A DNA stretch of 64,000 nucleotides from Lepeophtheirus salmonis (GCF_016086655.4 NC_052135.2:68483702-68547701), one strand, 5' to 3'; shown: positions 37,369-49,384, counted from the first letter of the stretch. Translations and numbers: made by a program. Notes: generated from the letters alone by a model not told the origin.

Positions 37369-39460
37369 ATGGAGAAGAATGGCGAGGATTCAGATAGGAT
37401 GGTTTTTCGTCCTCTTGGGGCAGGCCAAGAAGTCGGACGATCATGTCATTTATTAGAATTCAAAGATAAGCGAATTTTGTTGGATTGCGGTATCCATCCA
37501 GGATTATCTGGGATGGATGCTCTTCCATTCGTGGATCTGATTGAGGCGGATGAAATTGATTTACTCTTGGTGAGTCATTTTCATTTGGATCATGCGGGTG
37601 CACTCCCATGGTTTTTGGAAAAGACAACGTTTAAAGGAAAAGTGTTCATGACTCATGCAACGAAAGCCATTTATCGATGGCTCCTCTCGGACTACATTAA
37701 AGTGTCCAATATTTCCACGGAACAGATGCTCTATTCAGAACAAGATTTAGAAGCCTCTATGGAAAAAATACAAACCCTCAATTTTCATGAAGAAAAAGAG
37801 GTGAAGGGGATCCGTTTTTGGGCTTATAATGCTGGTCATGTTTTAGGGGCTGCTATGTTCATGATTGAAATTGCAGGTGTGCGCACTCTTTACACTGGAG
37901 ATTTCTCTCGTGAAGAGGATCGGCATCTTATGGCTGCAGAAGTTCCTTCACTGAAGCCTCATGTCCTTATTTTGGAGTCCACATACGGTACAAATATTCA
38001 TGAAAAGAGAGAAGATCGTGAATCTCGCTTCACATCCACTGTACATGATATAGTTACCCGAGGAGGACGTTGTCTCATCCCTGTATTTGCTCTTGGTCGA
38101 GCTCAGGAACTCCTTTTGATTTTAGATGAGTATTGGGGTGCACATCCTGAGCTACATGAAATCCCAATTTACTATGCCTCATCTCTCGCAAAAAAGTGTA
38201 TGGCGGTGTATCAAACATTTGTAAATGCCATGAATGAACGCATTAGGAGACAAATTTCCGTGAATAATCCCTTTGTTTTTAAGCATATCTCTAATTTAAA
38301 AGGCATTGATCACTTTGACGATGTAGGGCCATGCGTTATTCTTGCATCTCCGGGCATGATGCAAAGTGGTCTTAGTAGAGAACTTTTTGAGTCCTGGTGT
38401 TCAGATCCCAAAAATGGATGTATTGTTGCTGGTTATTGTGTCGAAGGTACACTTGCTAAGCACATTCTCTCTGAGCCTGAAGAGGTGGCTTCTATGAATG
38501 GACAAAAATTACCTCTTAAGATGCAGGTCAATTATATCTCCTTTTCAGCTCACACTGATTATAAACAAACATCTGGGTTCATACGAGAGCTAAAACCTCC
38601 GCATGTCATTCTTGTCCATGGAGAGGCAAATGAAATGTCAAGACTCAAATCCGCTCTAATTCGTGAATATGAAGCAGATCCATCAACGAAAATTGATTTT
38701 TACAATCCAAGAAATACAGTGTCAGTGGATTTGTTTTTCCGTGGTGAGAAGATGGCTAAAGTTATGGGATCTCTCGCTGTTGATCCACCTATTCAAGAGC
38801 ACAGAGTATCTGGTATACTCGTCAAAAGGAACTTTAATTATCATATTCTATCTCCTTCTGACTTACCCAAATATACTGATATGACAACATCGGTCGTAAC
38901 GCAAAGACAAAGTATCTATTACTCTGGATCCTTCCAATTACTTCAATTTATGATTTCACAATTTGGTTGTGATGTAACAACTCCAAAGGAAAAAGAAAAG
39001 AAAAAGAAATACATTCGAGTATTCGATTCCATTGATGTCATTCATGAAGACAAAATGATTACGCTTGAATGGATAGCGTCTCCGGTGAACGATATGTATG
39101 CTGATGCTGTTCTGAGTGCCATTTTGCAGGCAGAATCTTTAGATACTCCTCAGTACATTCCAGCTAATGCTAGAGTCGACAAAATGCATTTTAAAGTAGG
39201 TTTTTCAAAGCAGTTTTACTTTTTACTAATATAGTTGTCTTTTTTAGGAATGCTGTATAGAACTACTCCAAGACATGTTCGGGGAAGAGTCCGTACCAAA
39301 GACTTTTAGTGGAGATAAATTTGGAGTCATTGTTCATAACAAAAAGGCTTTAATAGATTTAAAAACCTTGGAAGTTTCTTGCAATGAGGATGAAACCTTT
39401 GGAAAAATAGTAGAAACTGCTATTACAAAACTACATGAATCCCTTGTTCCTTTGGATTAA
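37369..39460 (+). CDS. CPSF3: Cleavage and polyadenylation specificity factor subunit 3 (CPSF73), pre-mRNA 3' endonuclease
   Basis: The exons are 37369-39195 and 39248-39460, joined in phase across a 52-nt GTAGGT...TTTTAG intron, giving 679 residues (human protein about 684). CPSF73 cuts pre-mRNA and histone mRNA 3' ends in the nucleus. The metallo-beta-lactamase motifs are intact: HFHLDH at residues 70-75, GHVLG at 156-160 and TGDFS at 176-180. The beta-CASP block FSAHTDY and the LVHGE motif follow, then the SGILVKRNFNYHI region and the C-terminal domain. The start is the ATG just before the conserved RPLGAGQEVGRSC. No in-frame ATG lies in the preceding open stretch. A CRE lies upstream and AATAAA at 39536. 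Nothing looks broken. Confidence 0.97.
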
Positions 39461-39535
39461 AATCAGTTTTCAAGTGAATCAATTGTCTATTTATTTATCT
39501 TACTATTATGTGTTTATTATTTTCTGTCCATTTAC

Positions 39536-39541
39536 AATAAA
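39536..39541 (+). promoter_or_regulatory. Poly(A) signal of CPSF3
   Basis: AATAAA lies 75 nt after the CPSF3 stop codon. Confidence 0.65.
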
Positions 39542-40303
39542 ATTTTATGAGTTTCCGAGTTGACATATTATTTTATTATTATAATTTATATAATATTCGT
39601 ACGAACACAGCTAGTCTCAACTTTCTAGCCAAGTAAAAAGTTATGTAGGGAAGACCAGTCCAAATTGTTTAAACCTGAAATATCTTAGGGATGGGACTTC
39701 TAAGTTAAAATATACAATTAGTATAGGACATAACATTTCAATGTGACCCACAGGTGTTGATTACTGGAAGGATACATATACGAATTTATGAGATTGAGAT
39801 TTTACATTATACCTACCATTAATATCTTAATAACAATATCGTATTCATTGTACCAACATACATGCAAAATTATTAAAATAAAATAATATTTTTCCCTGTT
39901 AAAGCAGTGTTTTTTAAACATTTTTATTCCAGAGCGCATTATACTGATAATATCCAAAATATTATACCTAGTGCAATATATATTGCGTTATCTCGCACAA
40001 TTTGAGAAACACTCCTGTAAAGAGAGGTAATGTCTATGAAATTATAAAATGGTGTCGTATATATCGAATACTATGGATAAAATGGGGATACAAAATTTAC
40101 ATTAAGCCAAGAAATATTGATTTTGCATTGGTACCATCACAAAATCATGATGAATCAGCATATTTTAAGTATAGTTAGGCAAATACTACTAGAAGTCCTT
40201 GAGTTAAGTTATTCTAAATATGTGATAGATATACTAGGCTTACACAACCTGCTGTTGTCTTCCCTAACGTCAACTGCTGCAGGTGCTACGAGGAATAAGG
40301 GAG
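39542..40303. other. Intergenic DNA between CPSF3 and the next gene
   Basis: AT-rich spacer. No extra gene was recognised. The part after about 40240 is less AT-rich and probably belongs to the promoter of the next gene. Confidence 0.45.
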
Positions 40304-40311
40304 TGACGTCA
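40304..40311. promoter_or_regulatory. CRE palindrome TGACGTCA upstream of the Ser/Pro-rich gene
   Basis: An exact TGACGTCA lies 109 nt before the ATG at 40420. Confidence 0.5.
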
Positions 40312-40419
40312 GAAGATTCAAATTTGAATTTCGATCGTAGCTGAATATAACAGACAGTAAATTCAAAATTGGGTCGGGTCGGGTTTAATACAGTAATCTG
40401 TTTAATTTCTTTGCTGAGA

Positions 40420-41697
40420 ATGGATCGATCCTTTGAGCCCGGATTTTTATTAGATTTGTCAGAGGACACAATTATCAAAGAGGAAGAGGATGACGACGAT
40501 CCTTTTAATTTAAAGTCCATGGTGCATTCGACAACCTCTCGACAATTGTCTGTAATGACAGATCCTAAGACGGACACACTTGTTCAAATTGAGGACGATC
40601 CATGGATGGATTGGGATCGACTCCAATCTGAAGCCTCAGCTCTTGCTGCCTTCGCTCAAGAGGATGTTACTGATTGGGATGCTATCGAAGTGGAAGCTTC
40701 CGCTGTTGCGGGAAGTATTAAGTTCAGTAATACTTTCTTCTCTTCTTCCTCTCCCATGAGTCCACTCTCTCTTGAGTCCCCTCTCTCTACTATCTTCTCT
40801 TCGGGGATGAGTCCGGATCTCCTTTTTTCTCCTCCCTCATCGGGTCTTCTCAAGTTGTCACTAAAAGACTCTTCACTCCACTACAAACCCCCATCTTTCC
40901 CCAATCTTAGGAAAGTCATCTTTATACACCTCCAGTTTAAACAATTATAGCATTATTTATATTTTTCTTTGGGGCACAAATTATTCGCAGTGACTTCATT
41001 TTTCCCATTTAACAACTCAATGAATGATTAACTCGAGGTGTATAATGACTATTTAATATTTAGGAGTCCACTAACACCTGCTAACCGTATATTCAATGAA
41101 AAAAGAACTCAAAGTGAACTTAAAAAAGTTAATTATGTCCCTAGAAAACCGTCTACACTGACCTTTCCTCCCAAGAACATTGAAGTAAATGCTAAAAAAC
41201 CATTGTCGTTAAATCATACTGCAAAAAGCAAAAATCCTCTTGAGACAAGGCGTCAAATGGGCACAGCCTCGAATACCTCAACTCGATCCATCTCAGTGCC
41301 TAAAAAGTGTCCGGCGAAGAAGTCTAGTACTTCTAGTGATGCTCCAGAGCTAAGACGTTCAATTAGTAATATGACACATAGCCAACTCCAGTCCATAAAT
41401 AAGAAAGATACTACTTCTATTCCGTATTCAGCAAAGAAATCATTTACTCTTCCTCGTAAAAAGCCATCCAAACAGGCCTCGAATCCATCTGCTGCTGCTG
41501 TTGCACCTACTACAACATATTCAGGCTCTAAGACAAATACTACTCCTTCAGTTAATCGTACTCCAGGTCATCGATTCGGGTCGAGTGTTGTTTCAAGTAC
41601 TCCAGCTCAGAAACCTTGTGGTAGTGGACGATCAGTCAAGTTTGCACAGCCTACATTACCAAGTCCAATAGTGAAATATCCAAGATTCAAAAAATAA
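40420..41697 (+). CDS. Ser/Pro-rich basic protein with a PP1-docking motif, two exons
   Basis: Exon 1 starts at ATG 40420 (MDRSFEPGFLLDLSEDTI) and encodes an acidic N-terminus, then a Ser/Pro-rich stretch with many S-P sites. Exon 2 runs from the TTTAG acceptor at 41064 to 41697. It encodes a basic Ser/Thr/Pro-rich tail beginning SPLTPANRIF. The donor is uncertain: 40935 and 40854 both keep the frame and both are weak. The longer model has 382 residues. RSVKF (41629-41643) fits the RVxF motif that docks protein phosphatase 1. TSIP in a Lys/Ser-rich setting (41413-41424) fits an EB1-binding SxIP-type motif. Together these hint at a cell-division or cytoskeletal regulator, an inference only. 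No folded domain or known family was recognised. The gene runs convergently with IDH3A, 218 nt apart. Confidence 0.7.
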
Positions 41698-41828
41698 ACT
41701 CAATAGTTGAAATTATTTATATTTAAAAAAAACCTTATGACGACACGAGTACTGTGTATTTTTATGTTCCAGCGGTGCATAATTGATTAATTGAATATGG
41801 ATATTGGTGTTATGGCACTCATATCTAT

Positions 41829-41834
41829 TTTATT
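41829..41834 (-). promoter_or_regulatory. Poly(A) signal of IDH3A
   Basis: AATAAA on the minus strand lies about 80 nt past the IDH3A stop codon. Confidence 0.5.
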
Positions 41835-41915
41835 ATTAATATTATTGAAATACAATTTACATGAATGTTACAGGAAGCATTTTTTAAATTATCAATTAAT
41901 GGATGATTGCCTTTT

Positions 41916-42959
41916 TTATCCTAATTTACTGATAATTGCATCTGTAAACTCTGAGCATTTGGCCGTTCCTCCGAGATCACCTGTAATAGTTTGTCCTTCT
42001 TTGATAACAGAGAAACATGCATTTTGAATACGCTCAGCTTGATCATGAAACTCCATGTATCTTAACATCATGACAGAAGAGAGCAGGAGAGCAGTTGGAT
42101 TGGCCAAATCTTTTCCAGCGATGTCGGGTGCAGTTCCGTGAACTGCCTCAAATATAGCACCTCCAGTTCCAATATTTGCAGAGGGAGTAAGACCAAGCCC
42201 ACCGATGAGACCCGCGCAAAGATCCGATAAAATGTCCCCATAGAGATTAGGCATGACTAGAACATCGTACTTTCCAGGATCTTGAACCATGTTAAGACAG
42301 ACGGTGTCAAGGTACCTTTCCTCGAATTTAATTTCAGGATGCTTTTCAGCAGCGTCCCTACAACATTTAAGGAAGAGGCCGTCCGACATTCGCATAATAT
42401 TGGCCTTGTGAACAGCCGTTACTTTGTGTCTATTATTCTCTTTAGCGTATTTGAAAGCATATTCAGCGACTCTGGAGCTCGCTGCCTCAGTTATAAGTTT
42501 AATTGATTGAACAACTCCATCCACGATTTCGTGCTCTATTCCAGAGTACTCCCCCTCCGTATTTTCTCGAATTGTGACAACATCAACATCATCGTAGAGC
42601 GTTTTATAGCCTTCGATGGACTTGCAAGGCCTCACGTTTGCGTACAAGCTAAACTCCTTACGAAGAGCCAGATTCAAGGATCGAAAGCCTTTTCCCACAG
42701 GGGTCATAAGAGGGGACTTTAAACCAATTTTATTGGTGTTGACGGAGTCAATGGCATCTTGAGGAATGCCCATTGTTCCATCGGATTGTCGAACAGGCTT
42801 CACATCAACGGAGTCCCACTCAATGGGAACTTCTGCTGCGCTAAAGATTCGCTGCACAGCAGAAGCAATTTCGGGTCCGATCCCATCACCTGGAATCAGA
42901 GTCACCCTCCTTGTCCCCGAGGAGTAGTTACGGATAAAATTCCTTGTTACATTCAACAT
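41916..42959 (-). CDS. IDH3A: Isocitrate dehydrogenase [NAD] subunit alpha, mitochondrial
   Basis: This is a single open frame of 347 residues (human subunit 366). It is the catalytic subunit of the NAD-dependent enzyme that oxidises isocitrate to 2-oxoglutarate in the mitochondrial TCA cycle. Residues 1-18 (MLNVTRNFIRNYSSGTRR) form an Arg-rich, acid-free import presequence. The core begins with VTLIPGDGIGPE at 19-30. Substrate and metal-binding blocks are present: ANVRPCKSIEGYKT near 107-120, VTIRENTEGEYSGIEH near 128-143, AVHKANIMRMSDG, and NLYGDILSDLCAGLIGGLG near 238-256, followed by VHGTAPDIAGK. The usual catalytic Tyr, Lys and Asp motifs are retained. It has no introns, unlike many animal orthologues. 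It faces divergently from striatin. Confidence 0.97.
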   Translation of the reverse strand: MLNVTRNFIRNYSSGTRRVTLIPGDGIGPEIASAVQRIFSAAEVPIEWDSVDVKPVRQSDGTMGIPQDAIDSVNTNKIGLKSPLMTPVGKGFRSLNLALRKEFSLYANVRPCKSIEGYKTLYDDVDVVTIRENTEGEYSGIEHEIVDGVVQSIKLITEAASSRVAEYAFKYAKENNRHKVTAVHKANIMRMSDGLFLKCCRDAAEKHPEIKFEERYLDTVCLNMVQDPGKYDVLVMPNLYGDILSDLCAGLIGGLGLTPSANIGTGGAIFEAVHGTAPDIAGKDLANPTALLLSSVMMLRYMEFHDQAERIQNACFSVIKEGQTITGDLGGTAKCSEFTDAIISKLG

Positions 42960-43395
42960 GCCGATCGATTCAACTGACCCTGCTCGATCTTGCTAGAGCT
43001 GTTCTCTTCAATTAATGTTAAAAGTCTAATCAGTTATCAACATCAGCTGATGCATGTGGAGCCCCATTCAAAAACGAAGCAGCTGCGGGCCCAGCAGATC
43101 ACCAGCTCGAATTGAATACATAATAACATACATCAGCCCATATCTAGCCCCTCCTTTCTCTCATCAGAGAGAAAGCAAGAGAGCTCCAGCAGCTCAGGAG
43201 TCTCGCGGGATTTCTCAGTTAAATTTAACCCAGTCTCACATTTGGGCACTGACTCAAGCAAGATCTCATTAAAAGTACTCTGGTTCGAATTCCATATAAA
43301 AGTACCATACAACATCATAATAAATATTTAAATATAATAATATTATTATTATGCCTAGAATTGCATTCAAGTAAGTAAATGAGTTTCGATGTCAT

Positions 43396-43403
43396 TGACG
43401 TCA
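43396..43403. promoter_or_regulatory. CRE palindrome 1 in the IDH3A/striatin divergent interval
   Basis: An exact TGACGTCA, about 440 nt upstream of the IDH3A start codon. Confidence 0.45.
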
Positions 43404-43585
43404 TAGGAAAAATAGAAAGCCCGGACAACAACATATTAAGTTACAAATTGTATAATACATACGTACAAGAGGCCGGGTGATTCTTAAGCTAGAATACTAA
43501 TAAGTAATAGGTTAGGTAATAATAGTTAATATAATAAAAATAAAATAATAAATAGAAGACCGGGACAGGGCATGTCACTCAATCA

Positions 43586-43593
43586 TGACGTCA
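43586..43593. promoter_or_regulatory. CRE palindrome 2 in the IDH3A/striatin divergent interval
   Basis: An exact TGACGTCA (context CATGACGTCACG), 34 nt before the next one. Confidence 0.5.
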
Positions 43594-43627
43594 CGCTCTT
43601 CTTGGAGGCGTCAAAATGAATTTGTGA

Positions 43628-43635
43628 TGACGTCA
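43628..43635. promoter_or_regulatory. CRE palindrome 3 in the IDH3A/striatin divergent interval
   Basis: An exact TGACGTCA. Together with the site at 43586 it forms a close pair 42 nt apart, start to start. The pair lies about 650 nt upstream of the striatin start codon. Confidence 0.5.
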
Positions 43636-43779
43636 ATCACACATATTTCAAATTTCTAAATTGAATTGAAATGGACCAAAGGAGAAAAAAAACAGCCCTT
43701 TTTAGTATTCCATCATCAACAATATCTTTAAATGAGAAAAAATGACTATTGTATTAGGAAAATACAGAATGAGAATGAA

Positions 43780-44192
43780 ATTTTAGGATAGAGAGTGAGA
43801 GAAATAATAGGGTGAGAAATAGAAGGCGAGATGGGCCAATTTCCTAGAGGAGTTTAAATAGAAAAAAGTGTTGATAGAAGGAGTGGGGGGGAGATATTGG
43901 AAGGAGAAAAATCAGAATTGACTGTAAATGTACGTACGTAGTGAGTGAATAAAAAGGAGGAGTGGGAGAGTGAGAGTGAAAGAGAGAGAGAGACAGAGAA
44001 GGGAGAGAACTGAGAAGGAGGAGTGGAGTACAGAATAATAGGAAGAAATCACCACAACTAAAATACAAAAAAAAAAAAAAAAAAAAAAAAAATAAGTAAG
44101 AGCTGATGGAGGAGTAAGGAAAGAAAGAGAGAGAAAAGAAAGAAAGAAAGAAAGAATTTAGAAAAGAAAAAGAAAAGAGAAGGAAAAGAAAA

Positions 44193-44223
<31 letters not shown>

Positions 44224-44235
44224 TGGAAGGAATCG
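43780..44235 (+). other. Long purine-rich leader of striatin
   Basis: For about 450 nt the plus strand is dominated by A and G. It includes an A23-type run at 44069-44091, GAAA repeats and a GAA/GAAGAA run at about 44193-44222. It ends 43 nt before the striatin ATG and probably forms part of the 5' UTR or promoter. Such tracts can form triplex DNA. The minus-strand Ser/Phe-rich open frames across it are by-products. Confidence 0.6.
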
Positions 44236-44278
44236 AGAAACAAATTGGGTGATCCCTGATTGTCCCTGGTATGATGAG

Positions 44279-47200
44279 ATGATGGATCATCAGGGTAGTA
44301 GTAATAACGGAGGGGAAAGTGTGCTCCTAAAAGAGGATATCAATTCAAGCGGTCCTCAGTCTCCAACGTGTTCTTCCGGAGTGGGCGGAATGAGTCCTTC
44401 TCCTGGTTCTGCGCCTTGTTCGGGTGCTCAAGTGCAGTCCGTGCCCTCGCAACAGGGCCAGCGAGTGAATTACTCCATCCCTGGCATCCTTCACTTCATT
44501 CAGCATGAGTGGTCTCGCTTCGAGATGGAGCGTAACCAGTGGGAGGAGGAGCGTGCGGAGCTGCAGACGCGAGTGGCCTTCCTCCAGGGAGAGCGCAAGG
44601 GACAGGAAAACCTGAAGAAGGATTTGGTGCGAAGAATCAAAATGCTGGAATATGCTTTGAAGCAGGAGCGAAACAAATATCAACGCCTAAAAAAGAGTCA
44701 AAACAACCCGGATGGAGTGGCTGAAGATCCCGAAGACAGCAGCAAGTTAGGTCTTGAAGAGGGAGACACTGAACTTGACGACAATGATCTCCTTACATCC
44801 AAGTTGGATATCCCTGAGAACTACGTAGCTGTATCCAATGTGAATTGGCGTCAAGGGAAACAGCTTCTTAGACAATATCTTCAAGAAATTGGGTACACTG
44901 ATACTATCATTGATGTCAGGGCCAATCGTGTCAGATCCGTCCTGGGTTTGGATGTTAATAGAATCAATAACGGACCCCCTCCTCCTAATCCTAATAACCC
45001 CCCTTCTCGACAACCTAATGCAGCCACTCACCTCAATCCTGAAAAAGAAGAATCGGTCGTTATGGCTAATTTCGATTTCCTCTCACAAGAAGTTGACGCT
45101 GAAGATGATGAAGAAGAAAATACTCCAGAGGAATCCAATACTAAAGTCGAAGCTGAGGTTACCCATGAGGATAGAAGAAAAATTGGAGAGCCTTATGACG
45201 CTTCAGCAGATAACAGAAAATGGAACTCAGGTTTGTAGGACCAAACACTCTAAAACACTGTTCAAATTTATATTGTTCAATTCTATTGATAGGGTCATCC
45301 TCCAACTCATACTCTCGTTTCACTGGTAGTCGTCCAGGTGTTTCCATTGCTCCTCCATCTTCACAAGGCTCAGAATCCCTCAAAAATCCCGACAAAAAGT
45401 TAGTGGGGAGTAATCTCGAACTTGGAGAATTAGAACAATTAGCTGTTATTAATGACAATGAATTGTCCTGTGACGTAGGTTTCATCATTCTAAAAATATC
45501 AAATTTCTAAATCATTGAATTTTTCTTTTTTTTTCAGTTTACAACGCCAAAAGAAGCTCTTCGAAAAACGTGGAACGCAAAATATACGCTTCGTAGTCAT
45601 TATGATGGTGTTAGAGCGTTGCGCTTTCATCCAAAAGAGCCGGTTTTAATCACAGCCAGTGAAGATCAAACTCTCAAAATGTGGAACTTACAAAAAACTA
45701 CGCCAGTTAAAAAATCTACGGCATTTGACGTTGAGCCAGTGTATACATTCAGAGCCCATCGAGGTCCCGTACTTTCTCTCGATGTATCTAGAGCGGGTGA
45801 CCTCATTTTTTCGGGTGGTATAGATGCATCTATACGTGTATGGAATATGCCTTCACCAGATATAGATCCTTACAATTTATACGGTAATAAAATATACATA
45901 CATACATGTACACATGTATAGTTATTTATTTATTTTGTAAATATCCAATGCTATTTTATACTTTTTAGATCCTTCAGTCCTTGCATCAAGTCTCTTTGGA
46001 CATAGTGATGCTGTATGGGGTTTAGCTTATAATAATCTTAAACAGCAACTTCTATCTTGTTCTGCTGATGGTACGGTTAAATTATGGTCTCCATTAGCTA
46101 AAGTTCCTTTGCTGAGGACATTCGGTAGTGAGAATAATGGAACTCCTACTTCTGTCGACTGGATGTACGAAGACCCTTCCTATATGATAACTGCATATTC
46201 AAATGCTGCTTGCATAATCTATGATGTTGAAACAGGAAAGCCCGTCATTAAATTAGATACACAGGTATGTCTTGTTTTAATTCATTATATATTCTATTAT
46301 ATCAAATCTTTGTTGAGCTTATTGAATATTCCTTTTGATTTTTATTATATTTTGTACGGGTAAAATAACTCCTACATAATGATAACATGCCAATTAATCT
46401 TCGGATTTCATTGTGGCTGATCAAATTAGCTTTATTACTTTTTTTTAAAGTAATGTTTCATACTAGCTACGATATCATTATACTATCACTTAATTTTGCC
46501 ATTTAATTGACGGTAATAAATGAATGAATGAATGTATATTTTACTTTAAAGATAGGTTTTATCCAAAAGTCGAATAGATAGAAAGGTTATCCTCATGATA
46601 TGTTGTATTAGTTATTTCCGTTATCCGGTTATGAAAAAGCTTTGAGCGATAAAATCTGACGAGGTTCAATATTTTATCATTAAAAGTTATTCTTATAATT
46701 TTCTGTTCATTGAAAAGGGAAATTTTGACTTGATTTCTAAGCCTTTTGGAATATACACTATGGCCGATAAATAAGCTCATTAAGTCTGTCTTTCTTACAT
46801 AATTTCAAAGTGTTGATATGATAGGAAATGTATGTCATTTTGATAATTGTATTTTATTGATCAGACAATGAAATAAATAACTAACATTGCATAATTTTCA
46901 TTATAAGGGCAATGATGTTGGAGCAATAACGCGAGTTGCTTGTCATCCTACACTTCCAATGACCGTAACAGCTCACGATGATCGACATATTAGGTTTTTT
47001 GATAATTACACAGGCAAACTAACACATTCTATGGTTGCTCATCTTGAAGCAGTCACATCTATTGCCATAGATGCCAATGGTTTATATCTTATTTCTGGAA
47101 GTAAGTATTTTATTTATTTTTAAATGCTTGAGAGGTAGTATCTACCTACATACATATACGCTGGATTTTTATAATTTTATTTGTATCTTTCCAGGTCATG

Positions 47201-47364
47201 ATCGTAGTGTGAGGCTGTGGAATATAGAGACCAAAACTTGCGTTCAAGAAATAACAGCCCATCGTAAAAAGTTCGACGAAAGTATTTTCGATGTTGCTTT
47301 TCATCCTAGTAGTTCTTATATAGCAAGTGCCGGAGCCGATGCCTTAGCCAAGGTCTTCGTATAA
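44279..47364 (+). CDS. STRN: Striatin (STRIPAK scaffold, Cka-like WD40 protein)
   Basis: Six exons are 44279-45230, 45293-45474, 45538-45883, 45969-46264, 46908-47100 and 47195-47364. All introns are GT-AG and all join in frame, giving 712 residues (human striatin 780, fly Cka about 730). Striatins are regulatory B subunits of PP2A and scaffold the STRIPAK kinase-phosphatase complex in the cytoplasm. Residues 69-96 (GILHFIQHEWSRFEMERNQW and following) form the caveolin-binding motif and start a coiled coil reaching about residue 140. A variable acidic linker follows. From exon 3 on there are WD40 repeats, with W-N/D ends such as LKMWNLQ, IRVWNMP, VKLWSP and VRLWNIE, ending ADALAKVFV as in orthologues. 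The preceding open stretch has only GTG, so ATG 44279 (or 44282) is the start. AATAAA lies at 47998. Confidence 0.96.
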
Positions 47365-47997
47365 AATGAATAGTTTACATCTGGGAACTTACTACTCCAT
47401 CATCAACGAATTACTAAAAACAAGGGAACATATTTTTAATCAGTTTTACTTTGGATGTATGAAACTATTTGCAACGAAAGAAATCCAACGGACTTTGTTA
47501 ATATAATTTTGCTTTCGTCGTGTTTTTCTAATTTTTAAGTTTCTTAATATATTAAGAGGAGTTCTGAGAAAATGTGTAAAGAATTGTCCTCAAAGACTAT
47601 ATTTCGAAGATGAAGAAAGCGTTTATGTTACTATTCTACGACGACGACGACTACGACTACCACATACTATTGCCCTCACTCTCTCATTTAAACCCTTGTA
47701 AACCTAGTTCATACAGTTCTCCATTTCGTATGAGGCGGGAACACACCAATAGACTACATATGTCCTTGGATTGTTATACTGTTAAGTAACCCGTCATTCG
47801 TGTACTACGAAAGCTTTCTAAGAATTTCCCTTTTACTCGATTTTGTTGATGATGAAGAGGAGAGGCAAGTTATAATTTTATGATTTAAAGAAGAAAGAAA
47901 AAAAAAAGTATCGAAAAGAAACTATATTATATATATTTATCGTTTACAATTATTGTATTTCATGGCACTTTCTACCCCATCCCCGAAAAGAAATATT

Positions 47998-48003
47998 AAT
48001 AAA
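47998..48003 (+). promoter_or_regulatory. Poly(A) signal of striatin
   Basis: AATAAA followed by an A-run, 634 nt after the stop codon. It leaves about 60 nt to the CLIC poly(A) signal on the other strand. Confidence 0.5.
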
Positions 48004-48059
48004 AAAAAAATACAAATAACACATTCTACTCTTTGTTTAATTTGTTAATGAAATAGAAC

Positions 48060-48065
48060 TTTATT
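48060..48065 (-). promoter_or_regulatory. Poly(A) signal of CLIC
   Basis: AATAAA on the minus strand lies about 145 nt past the CLIC stop codon. Confidence 0.5.
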
Positions 48066-48209
48066 ATTAAATAATGGATGGAATCCTGTCATCACAATAT
48101 GAATAGTCGCGGTCATTTGATTTAAGTAATAATTAAAAAACACATACATATGCAAAGCGAAGATAACATAATAATAGGAAATGAAAGCTTGAATGAAGTG
48201 ACGGATACA

Positions 48210-48941
48210 TCAAAATGGTGGTACTGTGTTAGTAAAAGAAGGTTGTTCGAGTTCTTCTCTCTTGGTCATGCGTGTTCCTTGTTGTAATTTATAAATATTA
48301 ATGATATCCTGGTCTGCAGGGCAGCTCTGCGTGAAGGCATCCAATTGATACATTTCTCCAAAATATTTCCAGAGACTCTCAAGCGTCTCAGGAATATCAA
48401 AATCAGCAAAGAAATGGCCTGCGACTCGGATGTGTTGTAATTTAGGCATGAGCTCACAGTCGAAGCAGCAGATGGTGTCGCCCGTTAGAAAGCGACTTCC
48501 CTTCTGGGACAAATGCTCATCCACCTTGCGTAAGTGCGACAGAAGATTGGATTTGGAGGTATCGTCCTTTTTGAGGAGCATCAGCTTAAATTTGGAATAG
48601 ATGTTCTCGATTCTGGAAGCCACTTCCTTGTCCTGGACGAAGAGATTGTGTCCGCCAGGGATGCTCTTCATTATGTGACGCTCGATCTTCTCATTCTCCA
48701 ACACCGTGACTCCGTTGTCGATCAGGATGGGTGGCGGAGTGGCTTCGAAGTTGGTTCGGAAGTCGGGAGGCGGCTTCAGCATATCCACCGTCGTTATTTT
48801 CAAAGAGATCGTCTTCAGCTCCGCCAACAAATACAGGTCCATGAAATATTCATGGCAAAAGAGGCACGCGCCTTTACGCCGACCATCGATCGTCGACGCT
48901 TTGATTATCAGCTCTATCTCGGGAATATTCTCGGAAGACAT
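48210..48941 (-). CDS. Clic: Chloride intracellular channel protein (invertebrate CLIC, exc-4 type)
   Basis: A 243-residue single open frame, close to the usual 240-260. CLICs have a GST-like fold, exist as soluble redox-active proteins and can insert in membranes. In flies and worms (exc-4) they act in tubulogenesis and glutathione-linked functions. The N-terminal thioredoxin-like domain contains GACLFCHEYFMDLYLLAELK at residues 24-43. Its CLFC (Cys26 and Cys29) occupies the active-site position, and the first helix includes the putative membrane segment. The PPILIDNG cis-Pro block and the all-helical C-terminal domain follow (RFLTGDTICCFDCELMPKLQ, YQLDAFTQSCPADQDIINIY). ATG 48941 was chosen because the open stretch before it has no other ATG. 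It has no introns and is convergent with striatin. Confidence 0.96.
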   Translation of the reverse strand: MSSENIPEIELIIKASTIDGRRKGACLFCHEYFMDLYLLAELKTISLKITTVDMLKPPPDFRTNFEATPPPILIDNGVTVLENEKIERHIMKSIPGGHNLFVQDKEVASRIENIYSKFKLMLLKKDDTSKSNLLSHLRKVDEHLSQKGSRFLTGDTICCFDCELMPKLQHIRVAGHFFADFDIPETLESLWKYFGEMYQLDAFTQSCPADQDIINIYKLQQGTRMTKREELEQPSFTNTVPPF

Positions 48942-49014
48942 TCTCCAACACTTGTCACTTCTCCTCGTCTTCCCTCCGCCCAAATCTCAAAACACCTTCT
49001 TTCAAATTCTTCTC

Positions 49015-49160
49015 TTGTCTTGTCTAGTCTCTTCTTCTTCTTCTTCTTCTTCTTCTTTCCCTCTCAATTATGTACGCACGTACGTGAAGCAGCAACAGCA
49101 GCGCTCCTTCCTTTTTTCTTCATCCAGCTTCTTGAACTCCTGCTTTCTTCTTCATTCATC
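49015..49160. other. Pyrimidine tract upstream of CLIC (purine-rich on the CLIC strand)
   Basis: The plus strand has (TTC)n runs around 49031-49060 and other CT-rich stretches. On the CLIC transcript strand this is a GAA-rich leader, similar to the striatin leader. Confidence 0.5.
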
Positions 49161-49302
49161 CCCTGCTCGCGAGTTGAAATGAATTTATGACTCAACTTGG
49201 CCAACCTATCCACAACACATCATTTCAAATCATGTGTTGCTTCTAGCTCTCTTTTCCAATCTTTCATAAGCAGCAGCTCCTTCCTCCTTTCTCGACCTTA
49301 AC

Positions 49303-49310
49303 TGACGTCA
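49303..49310. promoter_or_regulatory. CRE palindrome in the CLIC/RRM-gene divergent interval
   Basis: An exact TGACGTCA (ACTGACGTCATG) lies 362 nt from the CLIC ATG and 400 nt from the ATG of the RRM gene. Confidence 0.5.
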
Positions 49311-49384
49311 TGTATATTTAAGAAGACGTAGTCATTGTGTCAATGAATGAGCTCACTAGTCAGTCGCTGGCGCATCGCCGCACC